This document shows, in pieces, positions 16,015 through 24,951 of a stretch of 64,000 bases of DNA. The translations under genes were made by a program, and so were the position numbers. Origin of the DNA: an uncultured Ectothiorhodospiraceae bacterium (GTDB lineage: Bacteria; Pseudomonadota; Gammaproteobacteria; UBA9214); assembly GCA_947258545.1 (NCBI GenBank), contig CAMYJI010000007.1, positions 1 to 64,000 on the forward strand. The letters are read 5' to 3'. A model generated the notes under the pieces. That model searched no databases, had not been told where the DNA came from, and saw only the letters and a list, made by a program, of their open reading frames with translations. How positions within the stretch are numbered: the first letter of the stretch is position 1; every line of letters begins with the position of its first letter.

Positions 16015-16416
16015 ATGTACAAGGTAATGAAGACCGTGTCGTTCTGCTACGGCCACCGGCTCCTGAATTACCAGGGGAAGTGTCAGCACCTGCACGGACA
16101 TAATGCGGATGTGGTCATTACCCTGGAAAGCGAGGCACTCGATGCGCGCGGCATGGTGGTGGATTTCACCGACATCAAGGCGGTGGTCAAGGAATGGCTT
16201 GATAACGAGCTGGACCACACCCTGCTGCTGTGCAGGGATGACCCGGTGTTGCCGTTGCTGGAAGGGGCCGGTGAGCGTGTCTTTGTAATGGACGACAACC
16301 CGACTGCCGAGAACATCGCCCGGCTGATCTTCGAGTTCGTCGCGCAGCAGGGATTCCCGGTGGTCGAGGTGTCGCTCTGGGAGACCGGAACCAGTTGCGC
16401 GAGTTACCGGCCCTGA
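16015..16416 (+). CDS. queD: 6-carboxytetrahydropterin synthase / 6-pyruvoyl-tetrahydropterin synthase family (QueD)
   Basis: 133 residues. Zinc ligands are H14 and the HGH pair at 27–29, the catalytic cysteine is C23 (CQHLHGH), and the later DHTLLL and SLWET motifs are present, as in QueD. QueD makes 6-carboxy-tetrahydropterin in the queuosine/7-deazaguanine pathway. The C-x3-H-x-H spacing favours QueD over eukaryotic-type PTPS, but no other que gene is nearby. ATG 16015 is preferred to GTG 16006. Confidence 0.87.
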   Translation: MYKVMKTVSFCYGHRLLNYQGKCQHLHGHNADVVITLESEALDARGMVVDFTDIKAVVKEWLDNELDHTLLLCRDDPVLPLLEGAGERVFVMDDNPTAENIARLIFEFVAQQGFPVVEVSLWETGTSCASYRP

Positions 16417-16429
16417 AGCAGCGCCAGCG

Positions 16430-17020
16430 CTAGCCCTTGACGCGGATGAGCGCGCCCTCGATGCCCTGCTCCTTGAGCAGTCGGCGGACCTTGTTGAGTT
16501 CATCCAGGTCGCGGTAGGGCCCGACGCGGACGCGGTGATAGGTGTCCTTGTTGTTGATGGTGACTTTCTGGATGCTGGTTTCCAGGCCCAGCAGTGCCAG
16601 CTCGGCCTTGAAGCGGTCGGCCTGGGGCGCCATGCTGAAGGAGCCTACCTGGAGGAAATAGGTGCCTGGCTGCTCTACCCGCCTGACCCCCTGTTCGGGC
16701 TTGCCGGTGATCTCCTGCTCGGGAACCACCACTTCCATCTCCGGCAGGATGGTGTAGAAATCGAAGCGCGGCTTGGGTGGCGCTGGCAGGGTGTTTCGCT
16801 GCGGCTTGCGCCCCTCGACCGCGGCCTGTAGCGGTGCAGACTCGGGAACGTCTACCGGCAGGCTGGCCTGCTGTGAGGCGGCCGGCGGCGCCAGCATCTT
16901 GATGTAGACCAGGAAGGCGACGAACAGCCCGATGAGCAGACCCGCGGCCAGACCGAACCAGGGTGATACCGGGTTGCGTTTCTTTCTGCGCGTGGCGCGA
17001 TGCTTGTAGTCCGTGGGCAT
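16430..17020 (-). CDS. SPOR-domain membrane protein (FtsN-like)
   Basis: 196 residues. A basic cytoplasmic N-terminus (ATRRKKRNP) is followed by one transmembrane helix at about 23–42, a Pro/Ala-rich periplasmic linker and a C-terminal SPOR domain (YFLQVGSFSMAPQADRFKAEL…VRVGPYRDLDEL) that binds denuded septal peptidoglycan. The layout is that of FtsN/DedD-type divisome proteins. The start overlaps the argS stop (TAATG), and argS followed by a SPOR protein is a recurrent gammaproteobacterial arrangement. Confidence 0.88.
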   Translation of the reverse strand: MPTDYKHRATRRKKRNPVSPWFGLAAGLLIGLFVAFLVYIKMLAPPAASQQASLPVDVPESAPLQAAVEGRKPQRNTLPAPPKPRFDFYTILPEMEVVVPEQEITGKPEQGVRRVEQPGTYFLQVGSFSMAPQADRFKAELALLGLETSIQKVTINNKDTYHRVRVGPYRDLDELNKVRRLLKEQGIEGALIRVKG

Positions 17021-18768
17021 TACATATTGTCCGGTGCCGATACGCCAAGCAGGTTCAGACCATTGCCGATAACCTGGCGGGTGGCCTCGATCAGGTTGAG
17101 GCGGGCGTTACGCAGCGCGGCATCATCGACCAGGAAGGTGTGTGCGTTGTAGTACGTATGGAAGTCATTGGCCAGGTCGCGCAGGTAATGCGTCAACAGG
17201 TGGGGCTCATGATTGATGGCCGCACTCTCCAGTATCTCCGGGTAACGCGACAGGTTGATCATCAGTTCCTGTTCATGGGATTCACTTAATTGCGCAAGGC
17301 CTTCGATGCCCTGCGCCTGGTCCCGTCCCAGTCCCTTTTCCTGCAGCTGCCTGAACACACTCTTCACGCGGGCATGCGCGTACTGGACGTAGTAGACCGG
17401 GTTATCGTTGGACTGTGACTTGGCGAGGTCCAGGTCGAAGTCCATGTGCTGCTCGCATTTGCGCATCACGTAGAAGTAGCGGGCGGCGTCGTTGCCGACC
17501 TCGTGACGCAGTTCGCGCAGGGTGACGAATTCGCCCGAGCGCGTCGACATCTGGACCTTCTCGCCGCCACGGTAGAGCACGGCAAACTGTACCAGCAGCA
17601 CATCGAGTTTATCGGGATCGTCGCCCAGTGCCTTCAGGGCCGCCTTGACCCGCGGGACGTAGCCATGATGATCGGCGCCCCAGATGTCGATGACCCGGTC
17701 GTAGCCGCGCTCCAGCTTGTTCATGTGGTAGGCGATATCGGAGGCAAAATAAGTGGTCTGGCCGTTATCGCGCACGATCACCCGGTCCTTCTCGTCACCG
17801 TAGTCGGTGGAGCGGAACCACAAGGCGCCGTTCTTTTCATAGGTGTGGCCGCTTTGCCTGAGTCGCTCGATGGCCTGCTCCACGGCATGGTTCTCGGTCA
17901 GTGAGCGTTCCGAGAACCAGTCGTCGTATACCACGCCGAATTCCTTCAGGTCCTGGCGGATGTTGTGCAGGATGGCATCCAGGCCGGCATCGAATACCCG
18001 ACGGTAGTCCTGCGGGCCGAGCAGGCCGCGGATGCTGGCGATGACGCCATCGATATGGGTCTCCTTGTCGCCGCCGGCCGGTTCGTCGGGCGGAGCGTCC
18101 GCAAACACCGCGTCGACCGGGTGGTGCAGCTCGTCGCCGTGTTCGCGGTGCAGGGTGGCGCCGATGTCCCAGACATAATCGCCCTGGTAGCCATTGGCAG
18201 GGAACGGGACCGTTTCACCGCACAGGTCGAGGTAGCGCAGGTAGACGCTGGCCGCGAGGATGTCCATCTGGCGGCCGGCATCATTGACATAGTATTCGCG
18301 GTGCACCTGGCAGCCGATGGCCTCCAGCAGGTCGCCATAGGCTGCACCGCGGCCGTGGCCTACGTGCAGCGGCCCGGTCGGATTGGCCGAGACGAACTCG
18401 ACCTGGATGTGCTGCCCCTTGCCGACATCGCTGCGACCAAAGACCTCACCCTGTTCGAGAATCTCGCCAATGACCGCATGCCAGGCAGCGGGGCCCAGGA
18501 AGAAGTTGATGAATCCCGGCCCCGCGATTTCAACCCGTTCGATGTGTCCGCCGGTTTCGATAGCTGCAACAATCTTTTCGGCCAGGTCGCGTGGCTTGCT
18601 GCGTGCCGCCTTGGCCAGTGTCAGCGCCAGGTTGCTGGCAAAGTCACCGTGTTCCCGGTCGCGGGTGCGCTCCACCATGATGGCGGGCGTGATGTCGTCC
18701 GGCAGGGTGCCGTCAGCCTGCAGCTGCCTGACGGCACTTTCCAGGATCTGTGCGATGTGTTCTTTCAA
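17020..18768 (-). CDS. argS: Arginyl-tRNA synthetase
   Basis: 582 residues, a full-length class I synthetase charging tRNA-Arg. The N-terminal Add-1 domain is followed by [14 protein letters not shown] with the HIGH-like HVGH at 135–138, and the KMSKS position reads KVQMSTRSG, the degenerate form normal for ArgS. The C-terminal helical anticodon domain ends in [13 protein letters not shown]. The stop overlaps the SPOR-protein start. Confidence 0.96.
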   Translation of the reverse strand: MKEHIAQILESAVRQLQADGTLPDDITPAIMVERTRDREHGDFASNLALTLAKAARSKPRDLAEKIVAAIETGGHIERVEIAGPGFINFFLGPAAWHAVIGEILEQGEVFGRSDVGKGQHIQVEFVSANPTGPLHVGHGRGAAYGDLLEAIGCQVHREYYVNDAGRQMDILAASVYLRYLDLCGETVPFPANGYQGDYVWDIGATLHREHGDELHHPVDAVFADAPPDEPAGGDKETHIDGVIASIRGLLGPQDYRRVFDAGLDAILHNIRQDLKEFGVVYDDWFSERSLTENHAVEQAIERLRQSGHTYEKNGALWFRSTDYGDEKDRVIVRDNGQTTYFASDIAYHMNKLERGYDRVIDIWGADHHGYVPRVKAALKALGDDPDKLDVLLVQFAVLYRGGEKVQMSTRSGEFVTLRELRHEVGNDAARYFYVMRKCEQHMDFDLDLAKSQSNDNPVYYVQYAHARVKSVFRQLQEKGLGRDQAQGIEGLAQLSESHEQELMINLSRYPEILESAAINHEPHLLTHYLRDLANDFHTYYNAHTFLVDDAALRNARLNLIEATRQVIGNGLNLLGVSAPDNM

Positions 18769-19310
18769 GTGTGGTGTTGCTCGTTGTCGTTAAAATCCGG
18801 ATTCACCGCAAAGACGCAAAGGGTGCAAAGCAATACATAATCATTACAAGATAAAACCTGATTAAAATCACTCTATGGGATTATTAATCCCTTCCCCGAT
18901 CTGTGCGATATGTCCTTTGTGTCCTGTTACTCGATGCTGTAAAAACAGAATTCACCGCAGAGACGCAATGGACGCGGAGAAAACCATTTTCAATTCAAAT
19001 AAAAAAACCTGATTCACTGCAAAGGACACAAAGAAAATCCTCATCAATACAATATATAACCCGAGCAAAGAGCCCCTTGAGGCATCATGAAATCTCCCCT
19101 CCCTCCCAGGGAGGGGGTAAGGGGAGGGTGATAAAGAGCGAGTCTTTCACACCCACGCCTGCCTCCCCTGTCAGTGGGAGAGGATATCAATAATATTCCT
19201 TATTGATCTTTAAGATTTGTTACACAGTGTTCCCCGCACCCCGGCGGTGAATGGTCCAGAACCAGCGGGGTGCCTATTATCCCGTCCGTTGGTGATCTTG
19301 CAAGCCGGCA
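18769..19310. repeat. Repeat-rich spacer between argS and priA
   Basis: Three degenerate copies of TTCACCGCAGAGACGCAGAG lie at 18802–18830, 18951–18979 and 19013–19040, all in plus orientation. A CTCCCCTCCCTCCC…GAGGGGGTAAGGGG inverted repeat at 19094–19128 belongs to another common intergenic repeat type. No gene is evident in these 540 bases. Confidence 0.75.
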
Positions 19311-21506
19311 CTAAAACAGGTCGGCCGGGTCGACGTCCACCGACCAGCGCACCTGACGGGCCTCTTTCATCTGCTCCAGCTGCCGGACCAGGCCGTGCAG
19401 CAGCTGTTGCAATTCACCTCGCCGTTCCGCCTGTAGCAGCAGCTGTGCGCGAAAGCGCCCGGCACGCCGTTCCATGCTTGCCGGCACGGGTCCCCAGAGC
19501 TCGACGCCGGTGTTGCCCGTGGCCTCGCAGTGCTGCCGAACCCGTTCGAGGAAGGCCGTGGGGACGGGCTGCCGGGCCGCCTCGGCCCGGACCAGGGCAA
19601 TGTGGCTGCAGGGCGGGAGCCGGGCCGCCTCGCGCTCGGCCAGCGCCGCCCGGGCAAAGGCGGGGTAGCCCTGGCGAATGAGCAGTTGCAGCAAGGGGTG
19701 GTCGGGATGGTGGGTCTGGATTGCCACCTGGCCGGCGCGGTCATGGCGGCCGGCGCGGCCGGCGACCTGCACGATCAACTGGGCCATGCGTTCGCTGGAG
19801 CGGAAATCGGTGCCGAACAGACCCTGGTCCGCATTCAGGATGCCGACCAGGGTCACCCTGGGGAAGTGATGGCCCTTGGCCAGCATCTGGGTCCCCAGCA
19901 GGATGCGCGCCTGGCCGCTATGCGCCTGTTCCAGGCGCTTGGTGAGTTCACCCTTGCGGCGGGTGGTGTCCCGATCGATGCGCAGCCGTTCCACCTCGGG
20001 GAAGTGTTCCGCCAGGGCCTGTTCGACACGCTCGGTTCCCTGGCCCAGTGGGCGCAATTCGGTGGACTGGCATTCCGGGCAATTCGTAACAAGGGGCTGC
20101 TGGCTGCCGCAGTGGTGGCAGCGTAATTGCTGTTCGCGCTGGTGCCAGGTCAGGCGGGCGTCACAGCGCTGGCACTCGGCGATCCAGCCGCAGTCATGGC
20201 AGACCAGGGTGGGTGCATAGCCGCGCCGGTTGAGGAACAGCAGGACCTGGCCATCGTGATCGAGGTGGTGGGCAATGCGCTTCAGCAGGGGGTGGCCCAG
20301 GCCGTGTTCCAGCGGCTGCTTGCGGATATCGAGGATTTCGTAGGAGGGCAGGCTGGCCGCCCCGGTACGGTTCGGCAGTACCAGGTGCCTGTAGCGCTGG
20401 TGCTCGACATTGAACAGGCTTTCCAGGGAAGGCGTGGCCGAACCCAGGATGATGGGGATATCCAGCTGGCGTGCACGCCAGACCGCCAGGTCGCGCGCCG
20501 AATAGCGGAAGCCATCCTGCTGTTTCAGCGAACTGTCGTGCTCCTCATCGACCACCAGCAGGCCGGGCCGTGCCAGCGGCGTGAAAATGGCCGAACGGGT
20601 GCCAATGATGATCAGTGCCTTGCCGCTGCGGGCCTGCCGCCAGGCAGCGAGGCGTTCGCGGTCGCTGAGGCCGGAATGCAGCACGGCCAACGGGACCGTG
20701 AAGCGCGAACGGAAGCGCTTGACCAGCTGCGGTGTCAGTCCGATCTCGGGAACCAGCACCAGGGTCTGGCGCCCCTGCCCGATGAGCGAGTCAATGATCT
20801 GCAGGTACACCTCGGTCTTGCCGCTGCCTGTGACGCCTTCCAGCAGGAAGGCGTCGAATGCCTTCAGGCTGGCTGTGACCGTGTCGACGGCTGACTGCTG
20901 TGCTGCGTTCAGGTTGTGGGGAGTGCTGGCAACCGGGGCTGCATCCGCTTCGGCATCCTCGAGGGTGCACGGCTCTATCCAGCCCTTGTTGCTGAGGTTG
21001 CGCAGCACCTCGGCGGGGGCATCAAGGGTGGAGCGTGGCGCGCCCTGCGGGTGTGCGCACAACTGCTGTATTACCGTGGCCTGGCGCGGGGCTCGTGACA
21101 GGGTAGCGGGGTCGACCTGTCTGCCGGCCTGCGTGAGCCGCCAGCCGGTTTCGCCCGCATCCTGGACTGCCAGCCCGCGCCGCAGCACAACCGGCAGGGC
21201 AGTGGCCAGGGCATCGCCGATCGGGTGGTGGTAATAGGCGCTGGCCCATTGCGTCATGGCCAGGATGTCGCTGCTGAGTACCGGTTCTTCATCGAGGACC
21301 TCCAGCGCCGGTTTGAGGCGCGTGTGTTCGAGTTCACTCTGTCGGGCAATTTCGAGGAGAATGCCGATGGTCTTGCGACGCCCGAACGGTACCCGTATTC
21401 GGCTACCCGGTTGCAGCGTGTTTGCGGCGACGGATGCCGGTGGCAGATAGTCGAAACTGCGATACAGGGGCGAAGGAACGGCAATACGCAGAATGGTCTG
21501 GATCAC
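19311..21506 (-). CDS. priA: Primosomal protein N' (replication restart helicase)
   Basis: 731 residues, the usual PriA length. The order is an N-terminal 3'-DNA-binding domain, Walker A GVTGSGKT (224–231), DEEH box (320–323), a cysteine-rich zinc module of four CxxC-type pairs (CHDC, CQRC, CHHC, CPEC) and the helicase C-terminal motifs with VAGRAGR. It reloads the replisome at stalled forks. The start is GTG with a weak ribosome-binding site. A 500-base spacer with DnaA boxes lies upstream. Confidence 0.95.
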   Translation of the reverse strand: MIQTILRIAVPSPLYRSFDYLPPASVAANTLQPGSRIRVPFGRRKTIGILLEIARQSELEHTRLKPALEVLDEEPVLSSDILAMTQWASAYYHHPIGDALATALPVVLRRGLAVQDAGETGWRLTQAGRQVDPATLSRAPRQATVIQQLCAHPQGAPRSTLDAPAEVLRNLSNKGWIEPCTLEDAEADAAPVASTPHNLNAAQQSAVDTVTASLKAFDAFLLEGVTGSGKTEVYLQIIDSLIGQGRQTLVLVPEIGLTPQLVKRFRSRFTVPLAVLHSGLSDRERLAAWRQARSGKALIIIGTRSAIFTPLARPGLLVVDEEHDSSLKQQDGFRYSARDLAVWRARQLDIPIILGSATPSLESLFNVEHQRYRHLVLPNRTGAASLPSYEILDIRKQPLEHGLGHPLLKRIAHHLDHDGQVLLFLNRRGYAPTLVCHDCGWIAECQRCDARLTWHQREQQLRCHHCGSQQPLVTNCPECQSTELRPLGQGTERVEQALAEHFPEVERLRIDRDTTRRKGELTKRLEQAHSGQARILLGTQMLAKGHHFPRVTLVGILNADQGLFGTDFRSSERMAQLIVQVAGRAGRHDRAGQVAIQTHHPDHPLLQLLIRQGYPAFARAALAEREAARLPPCSHIALVRAEAARQPVPTAFLERVRQHCEATGNTGVELWGPVPASMERRAGRFRAQLLLQAERRGELQQLLHGLVRQLEQMKEARQVRWSVDVDPADLF

Positions 21507-22005
21507 TGGGATTCTATGCGTGCGCGTGGCGGATTCAGAAAGGCGAAGTTAGCCGGCATGGTTAAGATGACTTATTACCAAGCCAGGCTAAGCTCTTCAT
21601 CTGATTGAGTGCCGTTTGTTATCCACAAAAACTGTGGATAACTCTGTGGATGATTTGGGGTAAAACACCTCAAAGCCCTATTTTTTCCGCATCGTTGTTA
21701 AATTGACCAATTTATTAACAGCAAACAATATTAAGTAAAAACAATATATTAAAGTTATTAATAAGTTTCTTATATAGACGTGCCACGAGTTTGTTGCGTT
21801 AAAGCATCACTGGCATCAAGACTGTGTATAAACTCGCTGGCCAGGGCATCGGACCGGGTAACATTTCGGCCCTTTATTTATAGTGAATTACTGAAATCGA
21901 GCCCCATTTCGGGCCGCCAAACGTTACGTTCCGGTGTCGTTGGGGACGGGATTTGATGCGCCGCAATCATAGCATTGGCCCGCTGGCGGTGCGTTCCGGG
22001 CGGAT
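21507..22005. other. AT-rich spacer with DnaA boxes
   Basis: It contains TTATCCACA at 21619–21627, its inverse TGTGGATAA at 21633–21641, TGTGGATGA at 21645–21653 and TGTGTATAA at 21823–21831. A strongly AT-rich tract at about 21690–21775 includes two AAACAATAT repeats. No gene is present. The pattern is oriC-like, but the location is not a usual gammaproteobacterial origin and GATC sites are not enriched. Confidence 0.6.
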
Positions 22006-23370
22006 TCAGTATTGCTTGACGGCGTGAATCAACTCGCCGGTCATGGCCTTCCCGTCACCGTAGAGCATGCGCGTGTTATCGGCGAAGAACAGGGCATTTT
22101 CCACGCCCGAGAAGCCCTTGCCCTGGCCGCGCTTGATGACGATGACGTTCCTGGCCTGGTCGGCGTTGAGAATCGGCATACCGTAAATGGGGCTGTCCGG
22201 ATTACTGCGTGCCATGGGGTTGACCACGTCGTTGGCACCGATCACCAGCGCCACATCCGTTTGGGCGAACTCGGCGTTGATCTCTTCCAGGTCATAGAGC
22301 CGGTCGTAGGGTACGTCGGCCTCGGCCAGCAGCACGTTCATGTGGCCGGGCATGCGGCCGGCAACCGGGTGGATGGCAAATTTCACATCGATACCACGTT
22401 GCAGCAGGACATCCATCAGTTCCTTGATCTTGTGCTGGGCCTGGGCCACGGCCATGCCGTAGCCCGGGATGATGATCACCCGTTCGGCGTAGGCCATCAT
22501 AATGCTGACATCGGTGACGTCGATCGGCCGCATGACGCCTTCCACGGACTCTTCCGCGCCCTGTTCGCCACCGAAGGAGCCGAACAGGACATTGGCGATC
22601 GAGCGGTTCATGGCCTTGGCCATGAGCTGGGTCAGCAGGGTACCGGCGGCGCCGACCACGGTGCCCGCAATGATCATGGCGGCGTTGTTGAGTACAAAGC
22701 CCTCGAAGCCCACGGCCAGGCCAGTCAGGGCGTTATACAGCGAGATCACCACCGGCATGTCGGCCCCGCCAATCGGCAGGGTCTTCATGATGCCGATACC
22801 CAGGGCCAGGCCGAAGAAGACCAGTAGATTGATCCCGGAGGTGTCGCCGGTGACTACCAGCATGCCGCCGTAGCCGACGGCGAGTACAAAGATCAGCAGG
22901 TTGAGTGCATGCTGCAGCGGGAAGCGCAGCGGTTTGCGTATCAGGCCCTGCAGCTTGGCGAAGGCGATCAGTGAGCCGGAGAAGGATATCGAGCCGATCA
23001 GGGCGCCGAGTACCGCGAGCGTCAGGAAGATGTCCGAGTGGAACTCGCCACGCAGCAGTTCCACCGCCGCGATGGCAGCGGCGGCGCCGCCACCCATCCC
23101 GTTGTACAGGGCGATCATCTGTGGCATGTCGGTCATCGAGACCTTTTGACCGGTCCACCAGGCGGTCACACCGCCGATGAAGATGGCCGCAGTCATCAGC
23201 AGGTAGTTCTCCATGCCGGGCCAGAAGAAGGTAATCAGGGTCGCCACCAGCATGCCGGCACCGGCCCAGTGGATGCCGGTGCGCGCGGTGAGTGGCGAAC
23301 TCATGCGCCGCAGGCCGAGGATGAACAGAATGGCGGCAGCGAAATAGCAGGCCTGGATCAGGGTATCCAT
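22006..23370 (-). CDS. pntB: NAD(P) transhydrogenase subunit beta
   Basis: 454 residues. Nine or so transmembrane helices fill residues 1–260, followed by the NADP(H)-binding domain III (IIPGYGMAVAQAQ near 290 and VALVIGANDVVNPMAR near 380). With the alpha subunits it couples hydride transfer from NADH to NADP+ to proton entry, supplying NADPH. It overlaps pntA2 by a base and ends the operon. A short spacer with DnaA boxes separates it from priA. Confidence 0.95.
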   Translation of the reverse strand: MDTLIQACYFAAAILFILGLRRMSSPLTARTGIHWAGAGMLVATLITFFWPGMENYLLMTAAIFIGGVTAWWTGQKVSMTDMPQMIALYNGMGGGAAAAIAAVELLRGEFHSDIFLTLAVLGALIGSISFSGSLIAFAKLQGLIRKPLRFPLQHALNLLIFVLAVGYGGMLVVTGDTSGINLLVFFGLALGIGIMKTLPIGGADMPVVISLYNALTGLAVGFEGFVLNNAAMIIAGTVVGAAGTLLTQLMAKAMNRSIANVLFGSFGGEQGAEESVEGVMRPIDVTDVSIMMAYAERVIIIPGYGMAVAQAQHKIKELMDVLLQRGIDVKFAIHPVAGRMPGHMNVLLAEADVPYDRLYDLEEINAEFAQTDVALVIGANDVVNPMARSNPDSPIYGMPILNADQARNVIVIKRGQGKGFSGVENALFFADNTRMLYGDGKAMTGELIHAVKQY

Positions 23371-23660
23371 CAGCGCTGTCCCTTCTCGCTCTTGAACATT
23401 TCCAGCATGCGTTCGGTCACCACGAAGCCACCCACGGCATTGCCGGCCGCGAGCGCGACGCCGATAAAGCCGATGACGAGTTCCAGCGTGGTCGCGGCAT
23501 GGCCCATGGCCACCATGGCGCCCACCAGCACGATGCCGTGAACGAAATTCGATCCGGACATCAGCGGGGTGTGCAGGATCACCGGCACCCGGCTAATCAC
23601 CTCGTAGCCGGTAAATGCCGACAGCATGAAGATATACAGCGCGGTGAAGCCTTCGATCAT
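23370..23660 (-). CDS. pntA2: NAD(P) transhydrogenase subunit alpha 2 (membrane part)
   Basis: 96 residues with three transmembrane helices, corresponding to the C-terminal membrane domain of the E. coli PntA and encoded separately, as in Rhodospirillum-type enzymes. The motif YEVISRVPVILHTPLMSGSN is conserved. Its ATG overlaps the upstream stop (ATGA) and its end overlaps pntB, so the three subunits are translationally coupled. Confidence 0.93.
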   Translation of the reverse strand: MIEGFTALYIFMLSAFTGYEVISRVPVILHTPLMSGSNFVHGIVLVGAMVAMGHAATTLELVIGFIGVALAAGNAVGGFVVTERMLEMFKSEKGQR

Positions 23661-24787
23661 GACTGTTCCTCCACAAATTCCCGGGTCAGCCCATGGCGTA
23701 TCTCGCCGTTACGTGTCAGGGTGCTGGCGGAGACGATTTCATCATCCCAGTCAGGTTTGAGTTCCCCGTCGTGGACCATCAGGGAGAGGAAATTGGCCAG
23801 ATTTTTTGCGTACATTTCACTGGCATGGACCGGGAGCATGGCGGGTACATTGAGCGGGCCGTAGATCATGACCCGCTCGTGCCCGATGGTGTCACCCGGC
23901 TTCGTGAGTTCGCAGTTGCCGCCGCTGTAGGCGGCCAGATCGATAATGACGGCACCGTGTTTCATTTGATCGACCATGGCTTCCGTGATGATGCGCGGGG
24001 CGGGTTTGCCGGGGACCCCGGCGGTGGAGATGATTGCGTCGGCCTGGGCAACGTGTTGTCCCAGGATCTCCATTTCACGCTGCTTTTCCTCCTCCGTCAG
24101 TTCGCGTGCATAACCGCCGCTGCCCTCGGCGGCCACCTGCACATCCACGAATTTCGCGCCCAGCGATTCCACCTGCTCGCGGGTCTCGGGGCGGACATCG
24201 TAGGCCTCGACCATGGCGCCCAGGCGCTTGGCCGTGGCAATTGCCTGCAGGCCGGCAACACCGACGCCGATCACCAGCACCTTGGCCGGACGGATGGTGC
24301 CGGCGGCGGTAGTGAGCATGGGGAAAAAGCGCGCGGTGCAGTTGGCCGCCATCAGGGCCGCCTTGTAACCGGCGATGGAGGCCTGGGAGGAGAGGGCGTC
24401 CATGCCCTGGGCGCGCGAGAGGCGCGGCACCAGCTCCATGGCGAAGCTGGTGATCTTGCGGTCGCGCAGCAGGGCGGTGCGCTCCGGGTATTCATGCGGG
24501 TGCAGGAAACCGATGACGGTGGTGCCCTCGCGCAGCTGCCCGATGGCCTCGGCTGTCAGCGGGTGGACGGTCAGGACAATATCGGCCTCAGCAAACAGGG
24601 CCGCCCGGTCGTGCACTATGCGGGCCGAGCTGTATTCATTGTCGTGGTAATAGGCGGCCGCACCGGCACCGGCTTCGACCAGGACCTGCAGGCCCTGTTT
24701 TGAGAGTGACTCGGCAACACCGGGGACCAGTGCTACGCGGCGTTCATCGGGGAATGTTTCCCTGGGCACAGCGACGCATATCGGCAT
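23657..24787 (-). CDS. pntA1: NAD(P) transhydrogenase subunit alpha 1 (NAD-binding part)
   Basis: 376 residues, the soluble domain I binding NAD(H). Features are the N-terminal VPRETFPDERRVALVPG, RDRKITSFAMELVPR, and the Rossmann motif VLVIGVGVAGLQAIATAKRL. It resembles alanine dehydrogenase, but the adjoining pntA2 and pntB settle the assignment. ATG 24787 follows GGAG, whereas the longer frame to 24835 lacks similarity. Confidence 0.95.
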   Translation of the reverse strand: MPICVAVPRETFPDERRVALVPGVAESLSKQGLQVLVEAGAGAAAYYHDNEYSSARIVHDRAALFAEADIVLTVHPLTAEAIGQLREGTTVIGFLHPHEYPERTALLRDRKITSFAMELVPRLSRAQGMDALSSQASIAGYKAALMAANCTARFFPMLTTAAGTIRPAKVLVIGVGVAGLQAIATAKRLGAMVEAYDVRPETREQVESLGAKFVDVQVAAEGSGGYARELTEEEKQREMEILGQHVAQADAIISTAGVPGKPAPRIITEAMVDQMKHGAVIIDLAAYSGGNCELTKPGDTIGHERVMIYGPLNVPAMLPVHASEMYAKNLANFLSLMVHDGELKPDWDDEIVSASTLTRNGEIRHGLTREFVEEQS

Positions 24788-24951
24788 AACGAACTCCGTC
24801 TGCGACTTGTCGTGCTGTAATGACGCCCGGGGCAAGTTACATGAAGGTTTACAGAATTCCGGGTTTTCAGCCCCGGATTGGAGGCCAATGTTAACGAATC
24901 AGAATGCAGTAATAAAGTGGTTCCTGGAACCTTCCCTGATCGATGCGGGCC

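Noticed and set aside
23693-24703. Long plus-strand frame opposite pntA1
   Set aside because: Shadow of the conserved transhydrogenase subunit, without a ribosome-binding site or domain.
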